A stretch of DNA of 64,000 bases from Thiodiazotropha sp040507005. Lineage in GTDB: Bacteria; Pseudomonadota; Gammaproteobacteria; Chromatiales; Chromatiaceae. Shown piece by piece: positions 10,575 to 20,160 of this stretch (its first letter is position 1; each line of letters starts with the position of its first letter). The translations under genes and the position numbers were made by a program. The notes below the pieces were generated by a model. That model made no database searches, was not told the DNA's origin, and was given only the letters and a program-made list of their open reading frames with translations. The DNA lies in assembly GCA_040507005.1 (NCBI GenBank), contig JBEVVS010000005.1, positions 1 to 64,000 on the forward strand, read 5' to 3'.

Positions 10575-10931
10575 ATGCTCGAAAACTACCTACCCATCCT
10601 GATTTTTCTCTCAGTAGCCTTTGTGATGGGTGGTGTGGTTATCGGACTCGGTTTTCTCTTGGGTACCCGCAAACCCGACGACGAAAAACTCTCCCCCTAC
10701 GAATGCGGTTTCGAGGCATTCGAGGATTCGCGCATGAAATTCGATGTGCGCTACTATCTGGTTGCCATCCTGTTCATCATTTTCGATCTTGAGATCGCTT
10801 TTCTCTTCCCCTGGGCCGTGGTTTTGGATCAGATCGGCATGGTTGGATTCATCGCCATGATGATTTTCCTCGCCATTCTCGTCATCGGCTTTATCTACGA
10901 ATGGAAGAAGGGTGCCTTGGAATGGGAGTAA
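10575..10931 (+). CDS. nuoA: NADH-quinone oxidoreductase subunit A
   Basis: Small membrane subunit of respiratory complex I. 118 residues with three hydrophobic segments (about residues 7-27, 63-83 and 88-108). The conserved loop KLSPYECGFEAFEDSRMKFD (about residues 36-55) contains the cysteine that in complex I lies near the quinone cavity. First gene of a complete nuoA-N set in standard order; ATG at 10575 preceded by GGGGGCGG. Confidence 0.97.
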   Translation: MLENYLPILIFLSVAFVMGGVVIGLGFLLGTRKPDDEKLSPYECGFEAFEDSRMKFDVRYYLVAILFIIFDLEIAFLFPWAVVLDQIGMVGFIAMMIFLAILVIGFIYEWKKGALEWE

Positions 10932-10979
10932 TCGGCCCGGTATCTGGGGAGTGTTCATGACTGCTGCTGGAGGTAGATA

Positions 10980-11456
10980 GTGGGAATTGAAGGTATTCTG
11001 GAGAAGGGTGTCATCACCACTTCTGCGGATAAGTTGATCAACTGGGCAAGAACCGGTTCGATGTGGCCGATGACCTTTGGCTTGGCATGCTGTGCGGTGG
11101 AGATGATGCATGCCGCCGCCGCACGTTACGACATGGACCGCTTCGGTATTGTTTTCCGTCCCAGTCCCCGCCAATCCGATGTGATGATCGTGGCAGGTAC
11201 CCTGGTCAACAAAATGGCTCCCGCCCTGCGCAAGGTCTACGATCAGATGGCGGAACCGCGCTGGGTCATATCCATGGGCTCCTGCGCCAACGGCGGTGGT
11301 TACTACCACTACTCCTACTCGGTGGTGAGGGGGTGTGATCGGGTGGTGCCGGTCGATGTCTATGTTCCGGGTTGTCCGCCAACCGCCGAGGCACTGTTGT
11401 ATGGCGTGCTCCAGCTACAGGACAAGATTCGTCGTACCAGTACCATTGCACGCTAA
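10980..11456 (+). CDS. nuoB: NADH-quinone oxidoreductase subunit B
   Basis: Carries the terminal [4Fe-4S] cluster N2 that hands electrons to quinone. 158 residues. Ligand cysteines are in GLACCAVEMMHA (two adjacent Cys), MGSCANGGGYY and VPGCPPTAEALLYG. The start is GTG at 10980, supported by GGAGGT about 7 bases upstream; no ATG in frame would preserve the N-terminal region. It forms the hydrophilic Q module with NuoC, D and I. Confidence 0.97.
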   Translation: MGIEGILEKGVITTSADKLINWARTGSMWPMTFGLACCAVEMMHAAAARYDMDRFGIVFRPSPRQSDVMIVAGTLVNKMAPALRKVYDQMAEPRWVISMGSCANGGGYYHYSYSVVRGCDRVVPVDVYVPGCPPTAEALLYGVLQLQDKIRRTSTIAR

Positions 11457-11468
11457 GGTGGAGATAAC

Positions 11469-12188
11469 ATGAGCAGTAGTGCGCACAACGGGATGCAAGA
11501 TCGCCTGGGCCGGCTGGCAGAGGATCTCACCCAAGCATTCGAAGAGACGGGCTGCAGTGTGGAACGCAGCTGTGGTGAGGTGACCCTGGTGGTGCCTGTG
11601 GAACACTTCAGCGATGTGGCTTTACGTCTCAAGGATGACCAGCAGTTCGCATTCGAGCAGCTGATCGATGTGTGTGGTGTGGACTACTCTTCTTATGGTC
11701 AATCCGAGTGGCAGACCGATAGTGCACCCAATAGTGGATTTGGACGCGGCGTGACGCCACTCGGTGAGTTGGAGTCGATGGAGTCGAACCGCTTTGCTGC
11801 GGTCTATCACCTGCTCTCCGTCTCCCATAATACGCGCTTGAGGTTGCGAGTCTTCGTCGATACCGAACAGCCGATCCTGGCCTCGATGGTGGCTGTTTGG
11901 CCAAGTGCAGACTGGTTTGAACGAGAGGCCTTCGATCTTTACGGGATCCTGTTTGAGGGTCATCCCGATCTGCGTCGGATTCTTACCGACTACGGTTTTA
12001 TAGGTCACCCTTTCCGCAAGGACTTCCCGCTTATCGGCCAGGTTGAGATGCGCTACGACCCGAATCTGAAACGGGTCATCTATGAACCTGTAAGTATCGA
12101 TCCACGCACCCTGGTGCCGCGGGTAACACGTGATGACAACCGCTATCTCAACGAGGATAGTGCTACCCAGGACGCCAGCGATGCCTGA
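11469..12188 (+). CDS. nuoC: NADH-quinone oxidoreductase subunit C
   Basis: Peripheral-arm 30-kDa subunit of complex I, separate from NuoD here rather than fused as in E. coli. 239 residues. The family signature is WFEREAFDLYGILFEGHPDL, followed by GHPFRKDFPL. An extra stretch between about residues 75 and 103 (YGQSEWQT... to ...GELESMES) separates the first conserved block (IDVCGVDYSSYG) from the second (RFAAVYHLLS), making the protein longer than many relatives. Its last 8 bases overlap the nuoD start, so translation is coupled. Confidence 0.96.
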   Translation: MSSSAHNGMQDRLGRLAEDLTQAFEETGCSVERSCGEVTLVVPVEHFSDVALRLKDDQQFAFEQLIDVCGVDYSSYGQSEWQTDSAPNSGFGRGVTPLGELESMESNRFAAVYHLLSVSHNTRLRLRVFVDTEQPILASMVAVWPSADWFEREAFDLYGILFEGHPDLRRILTDYGFIGHPFRKDFPLIGQVEMRYDPNLKRVIYEPVSIDPRTLVPRVTRDDNRYLNEDSATQDASDA

Positions 12189-13434
12189 GATCCATAACTA
12201 CACCCTGAATTTCGGCCCTCAGCATCCGGCGGCCCATGGTGTCCTGCGCTTGGTGCTGGAGATGGATGGCGAGGTGATAGAACGCGCGGACCCGCATATC
12301 GGGCTGCTCCATCGCGCCACAGAGAAGCTTGCCGAGAGCAAACCCTACAACCAGAGCATTCCTTACATGGACCGTCTCGATTATGTGTCGATGATGTGTA
12401 ACGAACACGGTTATGTGAGGGCAATAGAGAAGCTGCTGGGGATAGACGTACCGATACGTGCGCAATATATCCGCACCCTGTTTGATGAGGTCACGCGCAT
12501 TCTCAATCACCTGATGTGGCTGGGTACCCATGCTCTCGATGTGGGGGCGATGACCGTATTCTTGTACGCCTTTCGCGAACGGGAGGATCTATTTGACTGT
12601 TATGAAGCCGTCTCAGGGGCACGCATGCACGCGGCCTATTATCGACCAGGAGGCGTCTATCGGGATCTGCCGGAACAGATGCCCCAGTATCAAGCAAGCC
12701 AATGGGTCACCGGACGCGACGTCGAGGCGCGAAATGAGACCAGACAGGGCTCATTGCTCGACTTCATCGAGGATTTCAGCAACCGATTCCCAGGTTTGGT
12801 CGACGAGTATGAGACCCTGTTGACCGACAATCGTATCTGGAAACAGCGTACCGTCGGCATCGGTGTGGTCTCCCCTGAGCGTGCGTTGCAGTTGGGCTTT
12901 ACCGGTCCCATGTTAAGGGGTTCGGGTGTGGCTTGGGATCTGCGGAAAAAACAGTCCTATGCGGCCTACGACCAAGTGGATTTCGATATCCCGGTGGGGA
13001 AAAACGGCGATTGCTATGATCGTTATCTGGTGCGGGTCGAGGAGATGCGTCAATCCAATCGCATCATCAAGCAGTGTATCGATTGGCTGCGGGCAAATCC
13101 GGGTCCGGTGATGCTGGATGACAACAAGATAGTCGCACCCACCAGGAATGATATGAAAGAGGACATGGAGGGCCTGATCCACCACTTCAAACTGTTTACC
13201 GAAGGCTATTGTCCTCCTGTTGGCGAGGCCTATGCCGCGGTGGAAGCGCCCAAAGGCGAGTTCGGTTGCTACATCATCTCCGATGGCGCGAACAAACCCT
13301 ACCGATTGAAGATACGCGCACCGGGGTTTCCCCATCTTGCGGCCATGGATGAGATGGTTAAGGGCCACATGCTGGCCGATGTGGTGGCAATTATCGGCAC
13401 CATGGATGTGGTGTTCGGCGAAATAGATCGTTAA
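12181..13434 (+). CDS. nuoD: NADH-quinone oxidoreductase subunit D
   Basis: 49-kDa subunit of complex I that forms much of the quinone-binding site with NuoB. 417 residues from the ATG at 12181 (MPEIHNYTLNFGPQHPAAHG). An earlier in-frame start exists inside nuoC but adds only out-of-family residues. Landmarks are GPQHPAAHGVLRL, HIGLLHRATEKLAE, YNQSIPYMDRLDYVSMM and the C-terminal DVVAIIGTMDVVFGEIDR. It overlaps nuoC by 8 bp. Confidence 0.97.
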   Translation: MPEIHNYTLNFGPQHPAAHGVLRLVLEMDGEVIERADPHIGLLHRATEKLAESKPYNQSIPYMDRLDYVSMMCNEHGYVRAIEKLLGIDVPIRAQYIRTLFDEVTRILNHLMWLGTHALDVGAMTVFLYAFREREDLFDCYEAVSGARMHAAYYRPGGVYRDLPEQMPQYQASQWVTGRDVEARNETRQGSLLDFIEDFSNRFPGLVDEYETLLTDNRIWKQRTVGIGVVSPERALQLGFTGPMLRGSGVAWDLRKKQSYAAYDQVDFDIPVGKNGDCYDRYLVRVEEMRQSNRIIKQCIDWLRANPGPVMLDDNKIVAPTRNDMKEDMEGLIHHFKLFTEGYCPPVGEAYAAVEAPKGEFGCYIISDGANKPYRLKIRAPGFPHLAAMDEMVKGHMLADVVAIIGTMDVVFGEIDR

Positions 13435-13446
13435 GAAAGAGATTAG

Positions 13447-13953
13447 ATGACGACAACAACTGCAAATGAAAACAGTGAGCTCTTCACCCCGGAAGTGCGG
13501 GCGGAGATCGACCGCTGGATAGCCAAATACCCGCCGGAGTGGAAACAGTCCGCGGTGATGGGTGCGTTGATGGTGGTGCAAGAAGACAACGGCGGTTGGC
13601 TCACCACGGAATTGATGGACCAGGTGGCGGCCTATCTTGAGATGGCGCCGATCGCGGTCTATGAAGTGGCGACCTTCTACTCCATGTATGAGCTGAAGCC
13701 GGTGGGCAAGCATAAAATCTGTGTCTGCACCAATGTCTCCTGCATGACCAATAAATCTGACCTTATTGTGGATCACCTTGAAAAGAAACTGGGTATCGGC
13801 TTTGGTGAAGTGACGGAAGACGGCCGCTTTTCACTCAAAGAGGTCGAATGCCTCGGAGCCTGCGGTGGTGCACCGATGATGCAGATCGGCAAACAATATT
13901 ATGAAAACCTGACCCCTGAGATCGTGGATGCGATCCTGGAAGGCCTGGAGTAG
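13447..13953 (+). CDS. nuoE: NADH-quinone oxidoreductase subunit E
   Basis: 24-kDa subunit of the NADH-dehydrogenase module with a [2Fe-2S] cluster (N1a). 168 residues. The four thioredoxin-like ligands are visible as CTNVSC (near residue 100) and CLGAC (near residue 136). The N-terminal helical part contains KQSAVMGALMVVQEDNGGWL. It starts with ATG at 13447; nuoF begins 5 bases after the stop. Confidence 0.97.
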   Translation: MTTTTANENSELFTPEVRAEIDRWIAKYPPEWKQSAVMGALMVVQEDNGGWLTTELMDQVAAYLEMAPIAVYEVATFYSMYELKPVGKHKICVCTNVSCMTNKSDLIVDHLEKKLGIGFGEVTEDGRFSLKEVECLGACGGAPMMQIGKQYYENLTPEIVDAILEGLE

Positions 13954-13958
13954 AGCGG

Positions 13959-15233
13959 ATGGCCAACGAAGTCTGTTTACGCACCCTGGATCTCGAACGC
14001 CCCTGGCTGCTTGAGCAGTATCAGAGTCGCGGCGGTTACGAGATGCTGACAAAAATTTTGAGCGAAAAGACCGCACCCGATGCGATTATCGAAGAGGTCA
14101 AGAAATCGGGCTTGCGCGGACGTGGCGGCGCTGGCTTTCCGACGGGCCTGAAGTGGAGCTTTATATCCCGCAATGCGCCGGGGCAGAAATATGTCGTCTG
14201 CAACTCAGACGAGGGAGAGCCAGGTACCTTCAAGGATCGGGATATTCTGCGCTACAACCCCCATCAGCTGATCGAGGGGATGGTGATTGCCGGCTACGCC
14301 ATCGGCGCCAGCCGTGGCTACAACTATATCCGGGGTGAGTTTTGGGAACCCTACGAACGCTTTGAGCAGGCCTTGGAAGAGGCGCGAAAGGCCGGCTTTC
14401 TGGGAAATGATCTGCTTGGATCCGGATTCGACTTCGAACTGCATACCCATCTTGGGGCCGGTGCCTACATCTGCGGCGAGGAGACGGCCCTGCTGGAATC
14501 CATCGAAGGTAAAAAGGGGCAGCCACGCTATAAACCGCCTTTCCCCGCCCACTTTGGTCTCTACGGCTGTCCCACCATCATCAACAATACCGAGAGCCTG
14601 GCATCGATACCGATGATCATGGAAAAGGGCGGCGAATGGTTCTCCAATATCGGGGTGAAGAACAGCGGCGGTTCCAAGCTCTTCTCCATCTCGGGCAACA
14701 TCAACAATCCCGGTGTATTTGAGATCCCCATGGGTACCCCCTTCTCCGAACTGCTGGAGATGGCCGGCGGCATGAAGGACGGGCGCAAGATCAAGGCGGT
14801 GATACCCGGTGGTTCATCCGCACCGGTGATTCCCGGTGAAGAGATGATGCAGTTGAACATGGATTACGATTCCATCGCCGGCGCCGGCTCCATGCTCGGC
14901 TCGGGTGCGGTCATCGTGTTGGATGACACCAATTGCATGGTCAAGGTGCTTGAGCGCATGTCCTATTTCTATCATGAAGAGTCCTGTGGCCAGTGCACCC
15001 CCTGTCGTGAAGGCACAGGTTGGCTGTATCGGATTGTGCACCGCATTGAAAACGGCCAGGGGCGACAGGAGGATCTGGATCTGCTGGATGATGTGGCGGA
15101 CAAGATCGCCGGCAAAACCATCTGCGCCCTGGGTGACGCGGCGGCGATGCCGGTACAGGGTATGTTGCGCCACTTTCGGCACGAATTTCAGCATCACATC
15201 GACCACAAGCGCTGCTTGGTCGGGATTGGCTGA
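13959..15233 (+). CDS. nuoF: NADH-quinone oxidoreductase subunit F
   Basis: 51-kDa subunit that binds NADH, FMN and the [4Fe-4S] cluster N3. 424 residues. The NADH/FMN-binding glycine-rich loop is GLRGRGGAGFPTGLKW (about residues 50-65), and the second flavin motif is GAGAYICGEETALLESIEG (about 167-185). The cluster ligands are ESCGQCTPCREG plus the later Cys in KTICALGDAAAMP. It follows the usual order between nuoE and nuoG. Confidence 0.98.
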   Translation: MANEVCLRTLDLERPWLLEQYQSRGGYEMLTKILSEKTAPDAIIEEVKKSGLRGRGGAGFPTGLKWSFISRNAPGQKYVVCNSDEGEPGTFKDRDILRYNPHQLIEGMVIAGYAIGASRGYNYIRGEFWEPYERFEQALEEARKAGFLGNDLLGSGFDFELHTHLGAGAYICGEETALLESIEGKKGQPRYKPPFPAHFGLYGCPTIINNTESLASIPMIMEKGGEWFSNIGVKNSGGSKLFSISGNINNPGVFEIPMGTPFSELLEMAGGMKDGRKIKAVIPGGSSAPVIPGEEMMQLNMDYDSIAGAGSMLGSGAVIVLDDTNCMVKVLERMSYFYHEESCGQCTPCREGTGWLYRIVHRIENGQGRQEDLDLLDDVADKIAGKTICALGDAAAMPVQGMLRHFRHEFQHHIDHKRCLVGIG

Positions 15234-15258
15234 GGTCTTGGAGAGATAGAACACGAAG

Positions 15259-17616
15259 ATGTCAGATTCCACAGTCACCATTGAAGTAGACGGCCAGACA
15301 CTCGAGGCGAAGGCCGGCACCATGCTCATCGAGGTCACCGATGCGGCAGGGATTCGGATACCGCGTTTTTGCTACCACAAAAAGCTCTCTATTGCCGCCA
15401 ACTGCCGGATGTGTCTGGTGGAGGTCGAGAAGGTGCCGAAACCCCTGCCTGCCTGTGCCACACCGGTTACAGACGGTATGAAGGTCTTTACCCGTTCCCC
15501 GAAGGCGTTGGCCGCACAGAAGGGGACCATGGAGTTTCTGCTTATCAACCATCCACTGGATTGCCCGATCTGCGATCAGGGTGGTGAATGTGAGTTACAG
15601 GATGTGGCTATCGGTTATGGTCGTGATGTCTCACGCTATAGCGAGGGCAAGCGGGTGGTGGCCGATAAGAACATCGGTCCATTGATTGCCACTGATATGA
15701 CCCGTTGCATCCACTGTACCCGTTGTGTGAGATTTGGGGACGAGATCGCGGGTATCCGCGAAATGGGGGCCACCGGACGGGGTGAACATACGGTCATAGG
15801 CACCTATATTGAAAAGAGTGTGGATTCCGAACTTTCCGGCAATGTCATCGACCTCTGCCCGGTAGGTGCGCTTACCTCCAAACCCTTCCGCTTCAATGCC
15901 CGGGCCTGGGAACTGACTCAGGTGGAGGCGGTGGCACCCCACGATAGCCTGGGTTCGAACCTCAATCTGCACCTGCGGGACAACAGGGTGATGCGGGTGC
16001 ATCCCCGCGACAACGACGGGATCAATGAGACCTGGATCTCCGATCGCGACCGCTACAGTTATGAGGGACTCTACAGCAGTGACCGCCTGACCTCACCGAT
16101 GATCAAAAAAAGCGGTGAGTGGAAGGAGGTCAGCTGGGAGATGGCCCTGGAGATGGCTGCGGCAGGTCTGGGTGAGATCAAGGAGGCCGATCAGATCGGG
16201 GCACTGCTCACACCGACTGCGACCCTGGAAGAGCTCTATCTGGCACAGAAGCTGATGCGAGGCATGGGCAGCAGCAATATCGACAGCCGCATGCGCCAAG
16301 GGGATTTTCGTCTTGATGGGGTGCTCAAGCAGGCAAATTGGCTGGGTTTGAAGATCAGCGAAATCGATAGCGTCGATGCCGCGCTTGTGGTGGGGGGCAA
16401 CCTGCGCAAAGAGCAACCGATACTTGCCCATCGCCTGCGCAAGGCCGCACTGGCGGGCGCCGGTGTCTATTTTATATCGCCACAACAGTTACAGCTGAAC
16501 TACAACGCCCAACAATCCCTATGCACGCCTGGCCAAATGGTCAGACAGTTGGCTGCGGTTGCCAAAGCCGCTGGGGTGAAACAGGGTGGCAGGATTGCCG
16601 CACTGATCGACGGGGCTGCTGTGGATGAGTTCACAACCAAGGCTGCCGAGGCGCTCAAGGCGGGGGATAGCAGCATCGTGATGCTCGGCGCCTCGGCTCA
16701 GGCGCATCCCGATTTCTCCCTGTTGTATGCACTCGCTTCAGGTCTTGCACAGGCCACCGGCGCCAGGCTATCGATCGTGCCGGAATCCGCCAACAGCGTC
16801 GGCGCCCAGCTGGCCGGCGCAGTACCTCATTTGCAGGCAGGCGGCGGAGCAGCGGAGAGTCCTGGCCTGGACGCACTGAATATGCTCAAGCTGCCGCGTA
16901 GAGGCTATCTGTTGCTGGGTGTTGAGCCGGGCATGGATTTTTATAATGCCGGTCTCTCACAAACCGCGCTGCAGAGTGCCGACACGGTGGTTGCCCTGAG
17001 CGCTTACCGCAGTCCTGAACTTGAAGCCTGCTGCGATATTCTGTTGCCGATGGCCATCTTTAGCGAAACTTCCGGCACCTATGTCAATGCGGAGGGCGTT
17101 TGGCAACAGAGCCGGGGAGCGGTCAGGCCCCAGGGTGAGGCACGACCCGGCTGGAAGATACTCCGGGTATTGGGCAATCTGCTCAATCAACAGGGATTCG
17201 ACTATACCGATCCGAGTCAGATAGGTGACGAAATTCGCGCCCTGTGTGACGGCGTATCGCTGCACAACGAGCCTGTTCAGGGTGAGGATCTGGAACCGAA
17301 ACTCGGTGTTGATGGTCTGCAGCGGGGTGGCGATACCCCCCTCTATGCGGCCGATCCCCTGGTGCGCCGTGCTACAGCACTGCAACAGACCAAGGATGCC
17401 GGTGAAGCAGTGCTACGCCTACACCCGAAAGAGGCCGAGCGTCAGGGTCTGGGCTCCAGTGAAAATGCAGTGATCAAACAGAATGGCTATCAGACAACAC
17501 TGCCGGTGGCATTGGATGAGTCGATACCCGAAGGTTGTGTGTGGATCTCCACGGGACTGCAAAAGACCTCTATGCTCGGTCAACCCTTTGGCGAAGTGAC
17601 AGTGGAGAAGGCATAA
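15259..17616 (+). CDS. nuoG: NADH-quinone oxidoreductase subunit G
   Basis: Largest peripheral subunit of complex I, related to molybdopterin oxidoreductases, carrying several iron-sulfur clusters. 785 residues. The N-terminal ferredoxin-like [2Fe-2S] site is FCYHKKLSIAANCRMCLVE (about residues 37-55). It is followed by the DCPICDQGGECELQD cluster motif with its upstream His, and by RCIHCTRCVRFGDEIAG. The C-terminal molybdopterin-like domain runs from about residue 220 to the end and ends with a small MopB-like region. The last codon is 3 bases from the nuoH start. Confidence 0.97.
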   Translation: MSDSTVTIEVDGQTLEAKAGTMLIEVTDAAGIRIPRFCYHKKLSIAANCRMCLVEVEKVPKPLPACATPVTDGMKVFTRSPKALAAQKGTMEFLLINHPLDCPICDQGGECELQDVAIGYGRDVSRYSEGKRVVADKNIGPLIATDMTRCIHCTRCVRFGDEIAGIREMGATGRGEHTVIGTYIEKSVDSELSGNVIDLCPVGALTSKPFRFNARAWELTQVEAVAPHDSLGSNLNLHLRDNRVMRVHPRDNDGINETWISDRDRYSYEGLYSSDRLTSPMIKKSGEWKEVSWEMALEMAAAGLGEIKEADQIGALLTPTATLEELYLAQKLMRGMGSSNIDSRMRQGDFRLDGVLKQANWLGLKISEIDSVDAALVVGGNLRKEQPILAHRLRKAALAGAGVYFISPQQLQLNYNAQQSLCTPGQMVRQLAAVAKAAGVKQGGRIAALIDGAAVDEFTTKAAEALKAGDSSIVMLGASAQAHPDFSLLYALASGLAQATGARLSIVPESANSVGAQLAGAVPHLQAGGGAAESPGLDALNMLKLPRRGYLLLGVEPGMDFYNAGLSQTALQSADTVVALSAYRSPELEACCDILLPMAIFSETSGTYVNAEGVWQQSRGAVRPQGEARPGWKILRVLGNLLNQQGFDYTDPSQIGDEIRALCDGVSLHNEPVQGEDLEPKLGVDGLQRGGDTPLYAADPLVRRATALQQTKDAGEAVLRLHPKEAERQGLGSSENAVIKQNGYQTTLPVALDESIPEGCVWISTGLQKTSMLGQPFGEVTVEKA

Positions 17617-17619
17617 CCG

Positions 17620-18675
17620 ATGGAATTCTTTATCAGCCTTTGGGGAGCCCTTCCCACCGAACTGCAGTATCTGATCTGGACCCTGATCAAGATCGTTGCC
17701 ATCGTCTTGCCGTTGATGCTGATCGTGGCCTACTACACCTATGCCGAACGCAAGGTGATCGGCTACATGCAGGTGCGCGTCGGCCCCAATCGGGTTGGCC
17801 CCAAGGGCTGGCTGCAGCCGATTGCGGATGCCGTCAAGCTGATGTTCAAGGAGATCGTGATCCCCAGCAAGGCCAACAAGCTGTTATTCGTCATCGCGCC
17901 GGCGATCACCCTGGGACCGGCCTTGGCGGCCTGGGCTGTCTTCCCATTCGATGAAAAGATGGTGTTGGCCGATATCAACGCGGGTCTGTTGTATATCCTG
18001 GCATTGACCTCGGTAGGGGTCTACGGTGTGATTATTGCCGGTTGGGCCTCGAATTCGAAATACGCCTTTCTCGGTGCGATGCGATCGGCGGCACAGATCG
18101 TGTCCTATGAGATCGCCATGGGTTTCGCCCTGGTGGGTGTGTTGGTGGCAGCAGGCAGCCTCAATCTGGGTGATATCGTCAAAGCCCAGGAGGGGGGGCT
18201 GTTCTCCTGGTTCTGGTTACCCTTGTTACCCCTGTTTGGTGTGTACGTGATATCAGGTGTCGCCGAAACCAATCGTGCCCCCTTCGATGTGGCTGAAGGC
18301 GAATCGGAGATCGTCGCCGGTTTCCATGTGGAGTACTCCGGCATGGTGTTCGCGGTGTTCTTCCTGGCTGAATACGCCAACATGATTCTCATCTCGGCCC
18401 TGACCGCGATCATGTTCATGGGTGGCTGGATGTCGCCTTTCCATGGCTGGCCGCTGCTCGGTCCCTTGTTCGATTGGGTGCCGGGCTTTTTCTGGCTGGT
18501 GATCAAGACAGCCTTTTTTATGTTTCTCTTTCTCTGGTTCCGTGCCACTTTTCCCCGCTATCGCTATGACCAGATCATGCGTCTGGGCTGGAAAGTGTTC
18601 ATACCGATAACCATTGTCTGGATTGCTGTCGTGGGTCTCGCTGTGGTCTATCAAATGCCCTGGTGGTTCGACTGA
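17620..18675 (+). CDS. nuoH: NADH-quinone oxidoreductase subunit H
   Basis: Membrane subunit that links the peripheral arm to the membrane arm and forms the quinone entry channel. 351 residues with about eight or nine hydrophobic segments. Signatures are YAERKVIGYMQVRVGPNRVG (about residues 47-66) and SGVAETNRAPFDVAEGESEI (about 211-230), the acidic loop implicated in proton/quinone coupling. ATG at 17620 directly after nuoG. Confidence 0.97.
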   Translation: MEFFISLWGALPTELQYLIWTLIKIVAIVLPLMLIVAYYTYAERKVIGYMQVRVGPNRVGPKGWLQPIADAVKLMFKEIVIPSKANKLLFVIAPAITLGPALAAWAVFPFDEKMVLADINAGLLYILALTSVGVYGVIIAGWASNSKYAFLGAMRSAAQIVSYEIAMGFALVGVLVAAGSLNLGDIVKAQEGGLFSWFWLPLLPLFGVYVISGVAETNRAPFDVAEGESEIVAGFHVEYSGMVFAVFFLAEYANMILISALTAIMFMGGWMSPFHGWPLLGPLFDWVPGFFWLVIKTAFFMFLFLWFRATFPRYRYDQIMRLGWKVFIPITIVWIAVVGLAVVYQMPWWFD

Positions 18676-18686
18676 GGAGCCCTGCT

Positions 18687-19175
18687 ATGAAAACGCTTTC
18701 AAACTATTTTAAGAGCCTTTTCCTGCTGGAGCTGTTTCGTGGCTTGAATGTGACGGGGCGCTATCTGTTCCGTAAAAAATTCACTGTCATGTACCCTGAG
18801 GAGAAGGCGCCGGTTTCACCCAGATTCCGTGGTCTTCACGCGTTGCGCCGCTACCCCAGTGGCGAGGAACGTTGCATCGCCTGTAAATTGTGCGAGGCGA
18901 CCTGTCCGGCTTTGGCCATCACCATAGAGGCCGAGCCGAGGGAAGATGGCTCCAGGCGTACAACCCGTTATGACATCGATCTGTTTAAGTGCATCTATTG
19001 CGGCTATTGCCAGGAGGCATGTCCGGTGGATGCCATTGTGGAGACGCGCATCTACGAATACCACTTCGAGAATCGCGCTGACAGTATTATGACCAAAGAG
19101 AAGTTACTCTCGGTGGGCGATAAGTATGAGGCGCAGATAGCCGCTGATATCGACGCCCAAGCGAAGTATCGTTAA
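18687..19175 (+). CDS. nuoI: NADH-quinone oxidoreductase subunit I
   Basis: Ferredoxin-like subunit with two [4Fe-4S] clusters (N6a and N6b) on the way to N2. 162 residues from the ATG at 18687, chosen because GAGGAGC lies 8 bases upstream and the protein then starts MKTLSNYFKSLFLLELFRGL. A farther upstream frame would overlap nuoH. The cluster motifs are ERCIACKLCEATCPALAI and FKCIYCGYCQEACPVDAI. Confidence 0.97.
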   Translation: MKTLSNYFKSLFLLELFRGLNVTGRYLFRKKFTVMYPEEKAPVSPRFRGLHALRRYPSGEERCIACKLCEATCPALAITIEAEPREDGSRRTTRYDIDLFKCIYCGYCQEACPVDAIVETRIYEYHFENRADSIMTKEKLLSVGDKYEAQIAADIDAQAKYR

Positions 19176-19214
19176 TTGACAGGCAACCTTTGAAACAGAT
19201 AAGGGAAGCAAATA

Positions 19215-19817
19215 ATGACACTTGAAATGCTGATTTTCTACGCCCTGTCCGCAGTGATCATCGTCGCTGCATTGATGGTCATTACCCGGCGTAACCCTGT
19301 ACATTCAGCCCTGTTTTTGATTCTTGCCTTTTTTGCCTGCAGCGGCATCTGGCTACTCGCGGAAGCGGAGTTTCTCGCCATCGTACTGGTGTTGGTCTAT
19401 GTGGGTGCGGTCATGGTGCTGTTTCTTTTCGTCCTGATGATGCTGGATATCGACCTTGCGGTGTTGCGTGCCGGGTTCATCAAGATGCTGCCGCTGGGTG
19501 TGATCATGGCTATCGCTATGGCGGCTGAATTGATTCTTATCGTCGGCCCTGACAACTTCGGCCTGGAGCAGTATGCAGCCCCGGCCAGGCATGCTGCGGA
19601 TTACAGTAATACGGAAGAGCTGGGCAGCGTGCTCTATACCGTCTACATGTACCCGTTCGAGATTGCTGCCGTGATCCTGTTGGTTGCCATTATCGCCGCT
19701 ATCGGCCTGACCATGCGCAAGCGTCCGGACAACAAGTATCTAGATCCAGCCACTCAGGTGGTGATCAAGCGTGACGATCGTGTACGTATGGTTTCCATGG
19801 ATGCCGAGAAAGGATGA
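19215..19817 (+). CDS. nuoJ: NADH-quinone oxidoreductase subunit J
   Basis: Membrane subunit of complex I related to ND6. 200 residues with five hydrophobic segments. The conserved third segment includes AEFLAIVLVLVYVGAVMVLF (about residues 53-72). ATG at 19215 is preceded by AAGGGAAG. nuoK begins 7 bases after the stop. Confidence 0.96.
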   Translation: MTLEMLIFYALSAVIIVAALMVITRRNPVHSALFLILAFFACSGIWLLAEAEFLAIVLVLVYVGAVMVLFLFVLMMLDIDLAVLRAGFIKMLPLGVIMAIAMAAELILIVGPDNFGLEQYAAPARHAADYSNTEELGSVLYTVYMYPFEIAAVILLVAIIAAIGLTMRKRPDNKYLDPATQVVIKRDDRVRMVSMDAEKG

Positions 19818-19824
19818 CACAGAG

Positions 19825-20130
19825 ATGATTGCACTATCTGACTACTTGATACTCGGCGCCATCCTGTTTGCCATCAGTGTTGCGGGGATCTTCATCAACC
19901 GTAAGAACGTGATTATTTTGTTGATGTGCGTGGAGCTGATGCTGCTTGCGGTAAACATCAATTTTGTTGCGTTTTCACATTTTCTCGGCGATACCGCGGG
20001 ACAGGTATTTGTCTTCTTCATCCTCACCGTGGCCGCGGCAGAGGCCGCCATCGGCCTCGCCATATTGGTGGTGCTGTTTCGCAGTAAACGCAGCATCAAT
20101 GTCGAGGATATGGATGTTCTGAAGGGGTAG
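19825..20130 (+). CDS. nuoK: NADH-quinone oxidoreductase subunit K
   Basis: Small antiporter-like membrane subunit (ND4L homolog). 101 residues from the ATG at 19825 (MIALSDYLILGAILF), preceded by ACAGAG; the E. coli protein has 100. Three membrane segments. The conserved membrane glutamates are in LMCVELMLLAVNINFVAF (about residues 33-50) and AAAEAAIGLAILVVLFR. Confidence 0.97.
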   Translation: MIALSDYLILGAILFAISVAGIFINRKNVIILLMCVELMLLAVNINFVAFSHFLGDTAGQVFVFFILTVAAAEAAIGLAILVVLFRSKRSINVEDMDVLKG

Positions 20131-20160
20131 GAATTTGCGGACTTTTTAAAAGAAACGGTT

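Noticed and set aside
12130..12180. Upstream start for nuoD
   Set aside because: The 17 extra residues lie inside nuoC and do not match the family; the ATG at 12181 gives the normal NuoD start.
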